Both the position numbers and the translations under genes were made by a program. From Cyclobacterium sp. SYSU L10401 (GTDB lineage Bacteria > Bacteroidota > Bacteroidia > Cytophagales > Cyclobacteriaceae), in contig NZ_WOFO01000011.1 in assembly GCF_010993705.1 (NCBI RefSeq), positions 62,001 through 126,000 on the forward strand: 64,000 bases of DNA. Direction: 5' to 3'. The notes beneath the pieces are model-generated. The model was not told where the DNA came from, did no database searches, and saw nothing but the letters and a program-made list of their open reading frames with translations. Shown here piece by piece: positions 1 to 9,900 of the stretch. Each line of letters opens with the position of its first letter. Positions within the stretch are counted from its first letter, which is position 1.

Positions 1-468
1 GGCAGGTCCAATCAATAAAAATTGAAGGTCTTTGAAAAAAGATGGTTTCTTACCTTCAATTTTATGTCCGTAAAATTGAAGTATCCAGGCCAATACAAAG
101 AGAAGTATACAAAATAACCAAAAAGGGAAAGGCAAAATTAAGCTCAGGAAGCTGGAGAGCGCCAGACAGCTTGCGGAAAACAACAACATCCCTAATGCCA
201 GTGGTGGAGAAAGGGAATAATAGTAGAAGAAAACCAGCAATAAAATCAATGTGGCCCAATTGGCAAAATCTCCCAAAATCGAATTGAATTCAAGCATGGG
301 TCCGGCTGGAATACTGTAAATCAGGCCCACTATACTAAAGAAAATGGCAGGGACACAAACCCAGTGAATGATTTTGTTAGTAGGGTGTCGGTGGCTGAAC
401 CCATACTCCTCCAAGAGATGATCAATCCTCCTCATGATCAAGGTATTTGTGCGTTTGATAATTTGCAT
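1..468 (-). CDS. Mpo1-like (DUF962) membrane protein, 3' end cut by window
   Basis: Reading the minus strand from the ATG at 468 gives 156 codons without a stop, running off the window edge. The product has a conserved N-terminal block with HPTN followed by a histidine in IHW (His28 and His35), then several hydrophobic segments, and YGHKIEGKKPS near the visible end. This matches the DUF962/Mpo1 family, whose yeast member is an Fe(II) dioxygenase acting on 2-hydroxy fatty acids. A second in-frame ATG at 435 (MRRIDHLLEEYG) resembles the usual family N-terminus and may be the true start. The gene is divergent from the NhaC antiporter. The family assignment is secure; the bacterial substrate is not known. 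Confidence 0.8.
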   Translation of the reverse strand, partial: MQIIKRTNTLIMRRIDHLLEEYGFSHRHPTNKIIHWVCVPAIFFSIVGLIYSIPAGPMLEFNSILGDFANWATLILLLVFFYYYSLSPPLALGMLLFSASCLALSSFLSLILPFPFWLFCILLFVLAWILQFYGHKIEGKKPSFFKDLQFLLIGPA

Positions 469-632
469 TAAGTTAGTTAAAAAAAATGATATACATGCAA
501 CAGTCTTTTATTTTAAAATTTTATTCGGATATGTTCTTCGTTTAGGCCAATAATGAAAGAGTTCTGTCTGTGAAGAGCGTAAATTCATATTTTTTTTTAA
601 CTTTAAGCTTTTCTATGCCACATGATTGATAA

Positions 633-2117
633 ATGACTAGTCCTTCAAAAAAACCTTCCTTAGGGGAAGCTTTATTTCCGATTATTTTCCTGATTGTCCT
701 TTTGGCCATCAACATAAATGTCTTTGGTACGGACGGCCTTTTGGGCTCGAATCAGTTGGTTCTGGTGATTTCATCAGGAATAGCTGGGTTGATAGCCGTT
801 TTTAGACTGGGTGTAAAATGGGATAGGGTACAGGATGGTATTGTCAAGAGCATTTCTTCAGCCATGTCCTCTATATTGATTTTGCTTTTAATCGGTTCAC
901 TGGCCGGTACCTGGATGATTAGTGGTATCGTGCCTGCCATGATTTATTATGGGCTTCAGGTGTTGAATCCCACCATTTTTCTGCTGGCGGCCTGTGTAGT
1001 TTGCGGGGTGGTATCCGTTTCCACGGGAAGCAGTTGGACGACGGTAGCCACGGTAGGGGTGGCTTTGCTGGGTATAGGGAAGGCCTTGGGATTTGGAGAA
1101 GGCATCATTGGAGGAGCCATTATTTCAGGAGCCTATTTCGGAGATAAAATGTCTCCCTTGTCTGATACCACCAACCTGGCTCCGGCCATGGCAGGTACGG
1201 ATCTTTTTACCCATATCCGGCACATGGTCAAAACTACTGTTCCCTCCATCTCCATTACCCTTGTCATATTTGGAATTATTGGGATTTGGGGACAACCAGC
1301 CGGTACCATAGGCCAGGTGGAGGAGATATCCAGGGTGATTTCCGATACATTTGCCATCAATGGCTGGCTTTTTATCGTACCTGTGTTGGTACTTTTGCTT
1401 ATCATCAAGAAAGTACCAGCCATACCTACGCTACTGGCCGGGGCCCTGTTGGGAGCATTATTTGCTGTGATTTTTCAGGGGGAAGTGATTAGAGAACTCG
1501 CTGGCGATAGGGAAGGTGGGGCGGCATTGCAAACTTTCCAAATTGTAATGGGATCGCTTTTCGGAGATACCGCCATTGTCACATCCAATGATATAGTCAA
1601 TGAATTATTGGTCACAGGCGGAATGGCAGGCATGCTGTACACCGTTTGGCTGATTATTTGTGCCATGGTTTTTGGTGGAATCATGGAAGTAAGTGGTATG
1701 TTAAAAGTCATCGCTGAGGCAGTAATCAGCAAAGTTAACTCTGTGGGGTCATTGATTGCCGCCACAGCGGGAACAGGTGTGTTTTTTAACATCACTACTT
1801 CCGATCAGTACCTGGCCATCCTGGTGCCAGGCCGGATGTATTCTGATATTTACAGGAAAAGAGGGTTAAAAGGCGAAAACCTAAGCCGGACACTGGAAGA
1901 CAGTGCTACCGTGACCTCGGTTCTCATTCCCTGGAATACCTGTGGAGCTACCCAGGCATCGGTTTTGGGAGTGGCTACACTGACTTATGCACCTTATTGT
2001 TTTTTCAATATTATCAGTCCCTTTATGACCATCTTGTTTGGTTACCTGAATTGGGGGATTAACTATTATACCAAAGAAGAAATGGAAACCATTAAGCAAG
2101 AAGAAGTTTTGGCATGA
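633..2117 (+). CDS. nhaC: Na+/H+ antiporter, NhaC family
   Basis: A 494-residue, strongly hydrophobic protein with about a dozen predicted membrane segments, the usual length for NhaC antiporters. It contains the family blocks STGSSWTTVATVG (about residues 131-143) and GAYFGDKMSPLSDTTNLAP (about 165-183), rich in Ser, Thr and Asp as expected for the ion path. It probably exchanges sodium for protons across the inner membrane for pH and sodium homeostasis, fitting a marine or saline habitat. Some members of this superfamily move amino or organic acids instead, and sequence reading alone cannot exclude that. Its stop codon overlaps the start of the following exonuclease by four bases, so the two are probably co-transcribed. 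Confidence 0.88.
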   Translation: MTSPSKKPSLGEALFPIIFLIVLLAININVFGTDGLLGSNQLVLVISSGIAGLIAVFRLGVKWDRVQDGIVKSISSAMSSILILLLIGSLAGTWMISGIVPAMIYYGLQVLNPTIFLLAACVVCGVVSVSTGSSWTTVATVGVALLGIGKALGFGEGIIGGAIISGAYFGDKMSPLSDTTNLAPAMAGTDLFTHIRHMVKTTVPSISITLVIFGIIGIWGQPAGTIGQVEEISRVISDTFAINGWLFIVPVLVLLLIIKKVPAIPTLLAGALLGALFAVIFQGEVIRELAGDREGGAALQTFQIVMGSLFGDTAIVTSNDIVNELLVTGGMAGMLYTVWLIICAMVFGGIMEVSGMLKVIAEAVISKVNSVGSLIAATAGTGVFFNITTSDQYLAILVPGRMYSDIYRKRGLKGENLSRTLEDSATVTSVLIPWNTCGATQASVLGVATLTYAPYCFFNIISPFMTILFGYLNWGINYYTKEEMETIKQEEVLA

Positions 2118-2716
2118 TACCATTAAAAATCAGCAAGCAGGAGGTGAATGGGATGGAATTGGGTGCCTTTGAAGGAGAAATTATTCTCGTTGAAGACCAG
2201 AAAACCCTGAGGAATATGGAGGCCGATTTGGTTTCCCAAAAGTTTGTGGGCTTTGATACCGAAACCCGGCCCGCATTCAGAAGAGGGGTAAGCTATGATG
2301 TCGCCTTGCTGCAGTTGGCTACCAGAGAGCGTGCTTACCTGATCAGATTGAATGAGATGGGCTTTCCCAAAGAGGCCAGAAATGTGCTGGAAAGCGCTCA
2401 AATTATCAAAGTGGGTGCAGCCGTTCGGGATGATATCAAAGCCTTGAAAAAGATTTCTCCAGGGTTTGCTCCCGATACTTTTTTTGACCTTAATGAAGAA
2501 CTGAAGCGGGTTGGTTTTCTGAATGTGGGGGTAAGGAACCTGAGTGCCATGGTATTGGGTATTCGCATTTCCAAATCTGAGCAGGTATCCAACTGGGAGG
2601 CGTTGGCACTGACAGACAAGCAGCTGCTGTATGCAGCAACGGACGCCTGGGCCTGCCTGGAAATATTCCTGAAACTGTACAAGCAAGGTTACCTGGACGA
2701 TATCTTTTCTATGTGA
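2114..2716 (+). CDS. DEDDy-type 3'-5' exonuclease (RNase D/WRN-like)
   Basis: A 200-residue protein with the three exonuclease motifs: Asp48-x-Glu50 in GFDTETRP, a central motif around VGAAVRDDIKAL, and Tyr173-x3-Asp177 in YAATDAWACLEI. This defines the DEDDy class, which degrades RNA or DNA from the 3' end with two metal ions. Only the exonuclease domain is present, without the HRDC domain of true RNase D, so it is a stand-alone domain protein as is common in Bacteroidota. The ATG at 2114 overlaps the antiporter stop; Met14 is an alternative start. The 3' end overlaps the convergent yigZ gene by 8 bp. RNA or DNA preference is not decidable here. Confidence 0.85.
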   Translation: MIPLKISKQEVNGMELGAFEGEIILVEDQKTLRNMEADLVSQKFVGFDTETRPAFRRGVSYDVALLQLATRERAYLIRLNEMGFPKEARNVLESAQIIKVGAAVRDDIKALKKISPGFAPDTFFDLNEELKRVGFLNVGVRNLSAMVLGIRISKSEQVSNWEALALTDKQLLYAATDAWACLEIFLKLYKQGYLDDIFSM

Positions 2717-3305
2717 TGGCATTCAGCGAGGGTATAGCTGCTAACAGGGTTTTCACCTCTTCTTGTATATTTGCCCGGCATTCCAATTTGATGAGACAGC
2801 TACTACTAAAGGCCTGATGGGTAATTTTCAGGTCATTTCGGCTAATGGTACCCATCACCTGATCCATTGCCTCGTAGGCAAATGAAATGGTCAGTTCAGT
2901 CATCAGTATTTTGGTGATTATTTCACCTGAAGCAATGGCTGCAGCAGCTGCGGTTTTGTATGCCTGAACGAGACCGCCTACTCCCAGTTTGGTGCCTCCA
3001 AAGTACCTGACAACTACGATGAGGGTATCGGTGAGTTCATGGGACCGAAGTTGTCCCAGGATAGGATCTCCGGCGCTGTGGTGTGGTTCTCCATCATCAT
3101 TTGTGCGGAAGATATCCATTTCTTTTCCTAAAATATAGGCATAGCAGTGGTGACGGGCATCGTGGTAGGTTTTTTTCAACTGGTCCAGGATGTGCTGCAC
3201 CCCAGCCTCGTTTTCAACCGGGTAGGCAAAAGACAGGAACTTACTGCCCTTTTCTTTATACATTCCTGTTGAAGCTGCCTTAATGGTCCGGAAGGTGTCG
3301 CTCAT
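2709..3305 (-). CDS. YigZ/IMPACT family protein
   Basis: A 198-residue protein of the IMPACT/YigZ family. The N-terminal half carries the hallmark blocks DARHHCYAY, NDDGEPHHSAGDPIL and VVVRYFGGTKLGVGGL. The C-terminal half resembles the EF-G domain V-like module of the family (DUF1949). The eukaryotic homologue regulates Gcn2; bacterial members are conserved, and a ribosome- or RNA-related role has been suggested but not proved. Length is normal (about 200-210 residues). The gene converges on the exonuclease with an 8-bp overlap of coding ends. Upstream lies a 98-bp divergent spacer shared with the glycosyltransferase at 3404, so it probably has its own promoter. Confidence 0.88.
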   Translation of the reverse strand: MSDTFRTIKAASTGMYKEKGSKFLSFAYPVENEAGVQHILDQLKKTYHDARHHCYAYILGKEMDIFRTNDDGEPHHSAGDPILGQLRSHELTDTLIVVVRYFGGTKLGVGGLVQAYKTAAAAAIASGEIITKILMTELTISFAYEAMDQVMGTISRNDLKITHQAFSSSCLIKLECRANIQEEVKTLLAAIPSLNAIT

Positions 3306-3403
3306 GAGGATGTTTTGCTTTTAATGGGTTGAGTCGGTGAACATTTGCTAAATTAGTCATTTGATTGATACACTTCTACAGCTTTTAGACTCTGACTGTA
3401 AAA

Positions 3404-4354
3404 ATGCAGCATATACCACTGGTATCCGTGATCTGTACCTGCCACAACCAGGGCTCCTATGTTTTACAGGCCCTGGATAGTGTTTTGGAACAATCCTACC
3501 CGGCAGTCGAAATTTATATTATCGACAACGGCAGTAGCGATGGTTCGAAAAAGCTGATTTCGGACTGGATAAAGCAACATGGTGAGCAGATTCCGATCAT
3601 GCACCGGTATTATGAGCGGCCGGTAAATTATTGCCAGGCCTTTAATGCGGCCTTTAAATCTATCAACGGCCATTACCTGATCGACCTGGCTGCGGATGAT
3701 TTTTTACATCCTTTACATATATCCCGGGCTCTGGAGCAGCTGCAGGGATCTGGCGCTAAGGTATACTTTTGTAATGCCCTGTTGCTGTATCCCGATGGGT
3801 CTCAACAGCCCTTTTATCCCGCAAGGCATGCTGGAAATATTCCCCAGGGAGGTGTTTTTTCGGCCGTAGTACAAAAGTATGTCATCAGTTCTGTGACACT
3901 GGTCATGGATGCCAGTTCCTTATTGAAGGAAGGGGGCTATGATGAGGACCTCTCTTACGAGGACTTTGACATCCTGGTCCGTATGTCCAGAAAATATCCA
4001 TTTGTCTATGGAGATTTTACCGGGGTTTTCAAAAGGGAATTGCCAGGCTCCCTTTCGACCCAACAATATCAGGTGAAGCATTCTGCCTTGTTGCCTTCTA
4101 CTTTCCGTGTGTGTGAAAAAATATACGATATGCTGGAAGGTAAGGAGGAAAAGGAAGCCTTGAGATTCAGGTTACTGCATGAAACCAAGCATGCCCTGGC
4201 CTCTGCCAATTTCAAGGTTGCCGGGCAGTTTTTAAAGCTATACCGGAAATTTTCCCCGATAAGCCTCCATTACATTTTGTTTCGGTTATGGCATACCTGC
4301 AGGCTGGATATTTCAAATCTGTATAGCTACTGGACGAAGAGTAAAAGTTTGTGA
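3404..4354 (+). CDS. Glycosyltransferase family 2
   Basis: A 316-residue soluble GT-A fold glycosyltransferase. The N-terminus shows the nucleotide-sugar binding start VSVICTCHNQGSYV, then IIDNGSSDGS (about residues 39-48) and an acidic metal-binding site in LAADDF (Asp98-Asp99). Residues beyond about 220 are rich in Lys, Arg and aromatics and probably hold acceptor or membrane contacts. It transfers a sugar to an unknown acceptor, probably in surface glycan or glycolipid synthesis. It stands alone between a divergent yigZ and a convergent peptidase gene, with no glycan cluster next to it. The donor and acceptor cannot be predicted. Confidence 0.85.
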   Translation: MQHIPLVSVICTCHNQGSYVLQALDSVLEQSYPAVEIYIIDNGSSDGSKKLISDWIKQHGEQIPIMHRYYERPVNYCQAFNAAFKSINGHYLIDLAADDFLHPLHISRALEQLQGSGAKVYFCNALLLYPDGSQQPFYPARHAGNIPQGGVFSAVVQKYVISSVTLVMDASSLLKEGGYDEDLSYEDFDILVRMSRKYPFVYGDFTGVFKRELPGSLSTQQYQVKHSALLPSTFRVCEKIYDMLEGKEEKEALRFRLLHETKHALASANFKVAGQFLKLYRKFSPISLHYILFRLWHTCRLDISNLYSYWTKSKSL

Positions 4355-4381
4355 GTCCCTGAAATCTGAAAACCTGTTAGT

Positions 4382-4410
4382 TTTCTTGTTGATTTTCTAC
4401 CAACAAGAAA
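4382..4410. terminator. Hairpin between convergent GT2 and M16 genes
   Basis: Perfect 10-bp inverted repeat (4382-4391 with 4401-4410, arm TTTCTTGTTG) with a 9-base loop, 28 bp after the glycosyltransferase stop in a 138-bp convergent spacer. No long U-run follows on either strand, so termination is likely but not certain. Confidence 0.5.
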
Positions 4411-4492
4411 CTTTGAGTAGACGCAACCTGACTGGTTTTACCTTTTCTTTATCAGTTGAATAGAGGATTAATTTAGGATTTACGGGTGCTTA

Positions 4493-5770
4493 CTAAATCA
4501 TACCGGTAATCACTTCCTGCATTCCCTCCGAATCAAAATATTTATCAGCCATTATTACCAAATCCTTTTCTTCAAAACTCTTGATAAAGGCCAATTGCCG
4601 GGCATAAAAGGAAAAATCAAGTCCTTCAAAATGCACGCGCTGAAAATGGCTCATCAAGTCGAAGGGACTACTGAAATTGGCCAAAAGGTTTCCGGCAAGG
4701 TAATTCCGGATAATTTCAATTTCTTCATCCGGTACAGGATCCTGCTTCAACCGTAAGATTTCCTTGTAAACTTCCTGAATCACTTCTTCTCCATGCCCAC
4801 CTTTCACATCAGCCGCTACTATCCAATAGTTTGATCCGTTGAGACTGCCCAGAAAACTATTGATTCCATAGGTATAACCTTTTTCCTCACGGATATTCTT
4901 AATCAGTCGGCTTCCGAAATAACCACCCAGCAGGGTGTTGAATACGGATAGCGCCATGTAATCAGGATGGGACATTGGCACCATCCATTTGCCAATCCTG
5001 ATACTGGATTGCAGGGCATCCGCCTTTTTCTCGATCTGCCTGGATTGCCTGGTCTGGGAAATGGGGAAAAAATCTATTTTTTCGGGTATCAAGGGTAAAT
5101 CCTCAAAATATTCCCCCAGGGATACCAGGTCACTGTCGGACAGATTCCCGGTGACAAATAATTGAGGTTTTGATAAAAAGCCGTTCTTGTAGTAGTCTTG
5201 CAGGTCTTTTCTGCTGATGGCATCCACATCATCTGCAGTGGCCTGGAAACCAAAAGGGTGGTCCTTGCCAAAGAGGCTGGATCGGATCAGTTGGTTGGCA
5301 CGGGCAGAAGTTTGCTCCTTTTGTATACTGATGCTCAGTTTTTTCTGGGACTTCTTTTTCACCAGGGATTTCTCCGGAAACTCAGCAGCAGTAAACAAGG
5401 TCCTGAAAACCGGCAAAACTTCTTTCAGGTGTTTTTGAGTAGTCAATAAACTGAGCCCCTGTCTTTCATATCCTGATACCACCTCTACTTCGGAACCGTG
5501 AAAATCAAAAAAGTCATCCAGGGCCTCGGATTTCAAGTCGCTGGTACCTTCCAGTAACATGTGAAGCATAAAAGAGGGCAGCAAGGGATTTTTAAGTATT
5601 ATCTCCGAATAATGCACCGGAAAGATGACTTCTACCTTCACTGCCAAAATATTTGGAGAAGGCATATAGTACAAGGGAATACCATTTGCCAGGTTCCGGT
5701 ATTCCGGGGGCGTCAGATCGATTTGTTCAGGAATGTGATATGCCGGTGCCTGGCTTCGGTTTACACTCAT
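4493..5770 (-). CDS. M16 family peptidase-like protein, catalytically degenerate
   Basis: A 425-residue M16 (pitrilysin/insulinase) protein, the length of a one-half M16 subunit. The inverse zinc motif HxxEH is replaced: the aligned stretch reads SFMLH (residues 66-70), so the first His is Ser and the catalytic Glu is Leu. The C-terminal half keeps the substrate-binding R/Y region (RLIKNIREEKGYTYG). This is the pattern of the non-catalytic subunit in paired M16 enzymes. No signal peptide is evident. It overlaps porV by 4 bp (ATGA), so it is translationally coupled to the T9SS genes porU and porV. A catalytic partner is not in the window. A role in T9SS biogenesis is an inference from position only. 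Confidence 0.85.
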   Translation of the reverse strand: MSVNRSQAPAYHIPEQIDLTPPEYRNLANGIPLYYMPSPNILAVKVEVIFPVHYSEIILKNPLLPSFMLHMLLEGTSDLKSEALDDFFDFHGSEVEVVSGYERQGLSLLTTQKHLKEVLPVFRTLFTAAEFPEKSLVKKKSQKKLSISIQKEQTSARANQLIRSSLFGKDHPFGFQATADDVDAISRKDLQDYYKNGFLSKPQLFVTGNLSDSDLVSLGEYFEDLPLIPEKIDFFPISQTRQSRQIEKKADALQSSIRIGKWMVPMSHPDYMALSVFNTLLGGYFGSRLIKNIREEKGYTYGINSFLGSLNGSNYWIVAADVKGGHGEEVIQEVYKEILRLKQDPVPDEEIEIIRNYLAGNLLANFSSPFDLMSHFQRVHFEGLDFSFYARQLAFIKSFEEKDLVIMADKYFDSEGMQEVITGMI

Positions 5771-6984
5771 CTTTCCAGGTTGTACAATAATGAAAATCTC
5801 AGCGTTTCGGCCAAGGGGTGATTTTGAACCTGTGGCACCAGGTAAGAAAAATCAAATCCCAGCCGGTTAAATTTAAACCCTACCCCCATGGTGAAATACC
5901 TTCTGCCTCCTTTGCTGGGGTTTTCATAAAAATAGCCTGTACGGACAGCAAATTTATCGTCATAGGAATATTCGGTACCAAAGGCTATCATCACCTCCCT
6001 CATTTCTTCTCCGAATCCATCAGGTGCGTCAAAGAAGGAACCAAACATGCCGCTTAGCAAAGGCCGCGAGGGGTCTAGTCCTGCTTCAATATTCGGTTGG
6101 TTGGTGTCGGGATCCAATACCAATTGTCCATTATCATCTACCTCATAGACGGGAGGGGTGGGGACCATCATTTTATTGAGATCCAGGGCGAAGGTAATGG
6201 TATTCATTTCATCGATTGGTATGCTAAGGGCCGATCCTATTCTGAGATTGGTAGGAAGATAGTCCAGGTCCTCGGCACTGTTATAGGTGATTTTGGGACC
6301 AATATTGGAAATATTTATGCCCCATGAAAAGTCTACTTCCTTATCCGAAAGGATGATTTCTGAGCTATGGTAAATGCCAACATCTGTGCCCACACTCACT
6401 CCGGGCCTGCTTTCATTGCCTCCTGCAGAACTCAGGTTTCCGGAAAGATTGGAATGGATAAACCGGGCACTGATACCAAGAGAAAGATCATCTGAAAGTT
6501 TTCTGGAATAGGTTCCTCCAATAGCAATATCCCGAGGACTGAAATCCCCGAGCGGGTTACCCCTGGAATCGGTCAACTGTATGTCCCCCATATTAAAATA
6601 CCTCAGGTCAATGCCAAAGGCAGAAACATTGTCAATCCTTTTGTATCCGGTGAGGTAATTCAGAGACATGTCCGGCACCAATCGCCCCAGCCAGGGGGAA
6701 TAGGATAAGGAGAATCCCATGTCATCCTCAATAAATGCCAGTTTACCAGCATTCCAATGCGCCGAGTTGACATCCGGAGAAGTGGCCACACCTGCATCAC
6801 CCATGGCGGAATGGCGGCTATCCGGAGCAAAATTGAGAAAGGGAACAGCGGTAATGATCACCCTTCTGTTTTGGTCTTGGCCGGAAAGTTGAGGAATGGA
6901 AATTTGTGCATGGCTTTCTAGTTGATTCGCAGCGAAAGCCAATAAAAAAGTTAAAGCTGGAAGAATTTTTGTGTTCACTTTCAT
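5767..6984 (-). CDS. porV: Type IX secretion outer-membrane protein PorV
   Basis: A 405-residue outer-membrane beta-barrel of the PorV (LptO) family. The signal peptide spans about residues 1-27, ending at SHAQ. The mature start with AVPFLNFAPDSRHSAMGDAGVAT is the recognisable PorV N-terminus and resembles the FadL-like fold. PorV is the shuttle that receives cargo carrying a C-terminal signal from the SprA translocon and delivers it to the PorU sortase on the cell surface. Gene order agrees: porU lies directly upstream with a 4-bp overlap, and the M16-like gene overlaps its end by 4 bp. The last residues form a barrel strand ending in an aromatic-rich region (RFSLLYNLER). Confidence 0.93.
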   Translation of the reverse strand: MKVNTKILPALTFLLAFAANQLESHAQISIPQLSGQDQNRRVIITAVPFLNFAPDSRHSAMGDAGVATSPDVNSAHWNAGKLAFIEDDMGFSLSYSPWLGRLVPDMSLNYLTGYKRIDNVSAFGIDLRYFNMGDIQLTDSRGNPLGDFSPRDIAIGGTYSRKLSDDLSLGISARFIHSNLSGNLSSAGGNESRPGVSVGTDVGIYHSSEIILSDKEVDFSWGINISNIGPKITYNSAEDLDYLPTNLRIGSALSIPIDEMNTITFALDLNKMMVPTPPVYEVDDNGQLVLDPDTNQPNIEAGLDPSRPLLSGMFGSFFDAPDGFGEEMREVMIAFGTEYSYDDKFAVRTGYFYENPSKGGRRYFTMGVGFKFNRLGFDFSYLVPQVQNHPLAETLRFSLLYNLER

Positions 6985-9900
6985 TGAATAATAATTTTGC
7001 CTCCCTTTCTTTCTGAAGCACCGTCTTCTTCAGATTGAAGATTGATTTCGTAAAGATAAGTTCCTTTTGCCGGATATTTGGTTTTGCTTTGTAAAAATAT
7101 CCATTGAATGTCCATTATAGACCGTTCAGCTTTTGGGAAACGCCGCTGCAATGAAAATATTTCACCCCCGAAGGAAGAAAACACCTTTAGATTCAAAATT
7201 AAATTTTCTCCGGGCCGGTTATGCATAATTTCAAAATTAACCCTGTCCGAAGTAGGATTTGGGTAAAGCAACACCTCCTCCAATTGCATCTTTTGGCTTC
7301 CCCGGACTTCGATTCCTTTGCTAAAGGTGCGTTCATTTCCCAGAAGATCTCTGGCTGTAATCGTGAGTGTATTTTGTCCCTCCTGCAAGCCGCTGATCAG
7401 TGTTTTGATATATCCCTGACGAAAACTACCTGAAAGGGCGCTATATTGTTCGGCAAGTGATACTGGTGCAGCCTCGTTGAGCTGGAGGAGGATGCCTTCA
7501 GGCTGGTTGACCTGAATGCCGGACAGGTCGCTCAGGTACACCCAGACAGGACTTTGTTTGGTAGCTATGACCGGTGGATTTTCCAGACTGTCATAAAAAA
7601 CGATGTCAATCTCCGGACCTTCACTTTCGGGCTTGATGGATTCGCCATTTGGTCCCAATAGGATTTCCATTCCTCCAAAAGCTTCTTTTTGCCCTTCCTT
7701 TTCCAGGGCATATACCTTAACATTTCCAGTGGCAACTGCATCGGTGTCCATTTTTCCCAACATCAAGTCTCCTTCAAGGGATCCATTTTTTACCTGGCCC
7801 TGCCCCCTGAATAAGATTTGGTTGAATTTCCGAAAAGTGGTGGAGGGCCCCTCATCTCCCAGGGTCTCGCTGGTCTTGGGATAACTTTCCACCCTGATCT
7901 CATAATGGCCATCAAATTGGTTGATTCTGGCACCGGAAAGGGGGTCCTGAATCTCTCCACGGTATTTTAGTTGTTGCAGCCCTGACAGGGTATCCACTTC
8001 AAGCTCCGAGGTCATGTCCAGCCAGGAGCTTGTTTTGGCTTTCAGATCCGGAAGATCTGCCTGGATGGAAGGATCGCCCAACAAGGAAAAGTTTCTGTTC
8101 AATGGACCATTTAGGCTGTTGTTTTTGGTATGTTTGAAAATTTCTCCGAGGCTCATCTGTCCCCTTTCGCTGAACACAGCCTCAATAAAAGCTTCATTTA
8201 GCGCAAAATTTACACTGCTGAATACCGGTCTGCCGGTACTCAATACAGCGATGGCGCCTTTGTTGGCAGCAAACAACAACTCTTCTGCTCCTGATCTAAG
8301 GAAGGGGCTGTCGTGTCTTCCAAACTCACAGGTAGCAGTGACAAAAATCGGATATCGATCGGTCTCCGGCCAGTCGGCTATATCGCTTACATTGAACAAA
8401 TTTTCAGCTGCCCAACTCAGTTCATTGCCGTGGCCCGTATAGTTGACCATCAGCAGCCCTTCCTCTATTTCTTGTGCCAATGCAGCCCTGGCTTCGGGTG
8501 AGGTCTGGATATCCCCTTCCCGTACCTGTGCAAAATTATCCAGATATAATTTTCTGAGTTCGAATTCCGGGTAATCCTTATTCAGGAAGGTGGTCAGGTT
8601 TTCTGCATCACTCAGGTGGATGTGATTGTCTCCATCATCAGCGATAAAGAGCAACTTTCTTTTCCACTGACCGGGATTGCCTGTCTGGTATTGGATGATT
8701 TTGTTTACGGCTATGGCGGCTTCCCGTGCATTTATGGCAGGAATTCTACCTATCCCTATGTCCAGCAGATGGTCGCCGGAGTCGGTTTCCTCCCATTCTC
8801 CCTCTCCGGGTTCTAAAAAACCGAAGTAATCGTCCGAACCATAGGTTGTCAGTGGATTCAGACTATTTCTTGAACTATAGGTGGGTACAAGGTTGGGTCT
8901 GCCGCCTAATTTATTTTTATAGTCAAAACTTCCTTTACCAAAAAACAAAACATTTTGAAGATTTCCCCCCTCTTGCCATTGATGGGCCAGAAAATTTCTG
9001 ATGCTGCTAATGTCCGGATTGCCATAGCCATAAGTATGGTAGATGTCCTGAAGGGCTACAACGGCAGTGGACAAACCAATAGCATTTTTGAATTCAGCCA
9101 GCCGATTGGCCTGCCCCTGGAGTTCCGCAGGACTGATGATGATCAATTCAGGGTACCCGGAAAAAAGCTGAGACCGGTCAATCACGGGTATTGGCTCATG
9201 GATTTCAGGGGTGTTTTCCGGTTCAAAAACAACCAATTTCCTCGCTTGGGTTTGCAGGGTAGGATCAGGATTAAGCTCCTTTACCTCATGAAAATTACTG
9301 ATGTCCCAAAACCGGAAAGAAGCAGCGTGAATCGGAAACACATTTGCTGTCGTATTGTAGTAGACTCCTTTCTGCCAATCTGGGCCCAGGTAGGGGAACC
9401 CGAGGAGAATGTGATTCAGAAATCCGGCTCCATTTGGATTGGTGGAGGAATAGGTAAACCTCAAGTTAAGTTGGTCGCCGTTTTCGGGATAGGATGCCCG
9501 GGTTTCAAAGGTGGCCTCCCTTCCCTTGATGGCATACCTGCTATTGGGAATGGAGGGTACATCGATTTCGCCTAAAGTGGCCCCGTTTAAGGCAAAGCGA
9601 AACTGGCTTTCACCAAAGGATTGGGCCATTACCCGCGCTTCAATAGAAATTTGGCCATCCGGACTGGGTATAGGTTTAGTAAAGGTAATGGTCTCACTAC
9701 TATTGTTGAAGGTGCGGTACCCGTACCAGGCCCTTCCGGAGGTCAATATATTGTCTTCTTCAATTTTAAAATGCTCGTACCTGTACAATGGCTGATGAGC
9801 TGCGGACTCCGGATCAGGGAAGGTTTCTGGTGAACTGTTTTTAACAAAATTCTCCGGTGAATACCCCGTCTGAATTAAAAAGTAGAGGGAATCGGTATAA

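Noticed and set aside
2123-2722. Open frame of 199 codons on the minus strand within the exonuclease gene
   Set aside because: Exonuclease has all three catalytic motifs on the plus strand; the antisense frame has none.
8955-9575. Open frame of 206 codons on the plus strand within porU
   Set aside because: Antisense shadow of the sortase gene with no recognisable protein feature.
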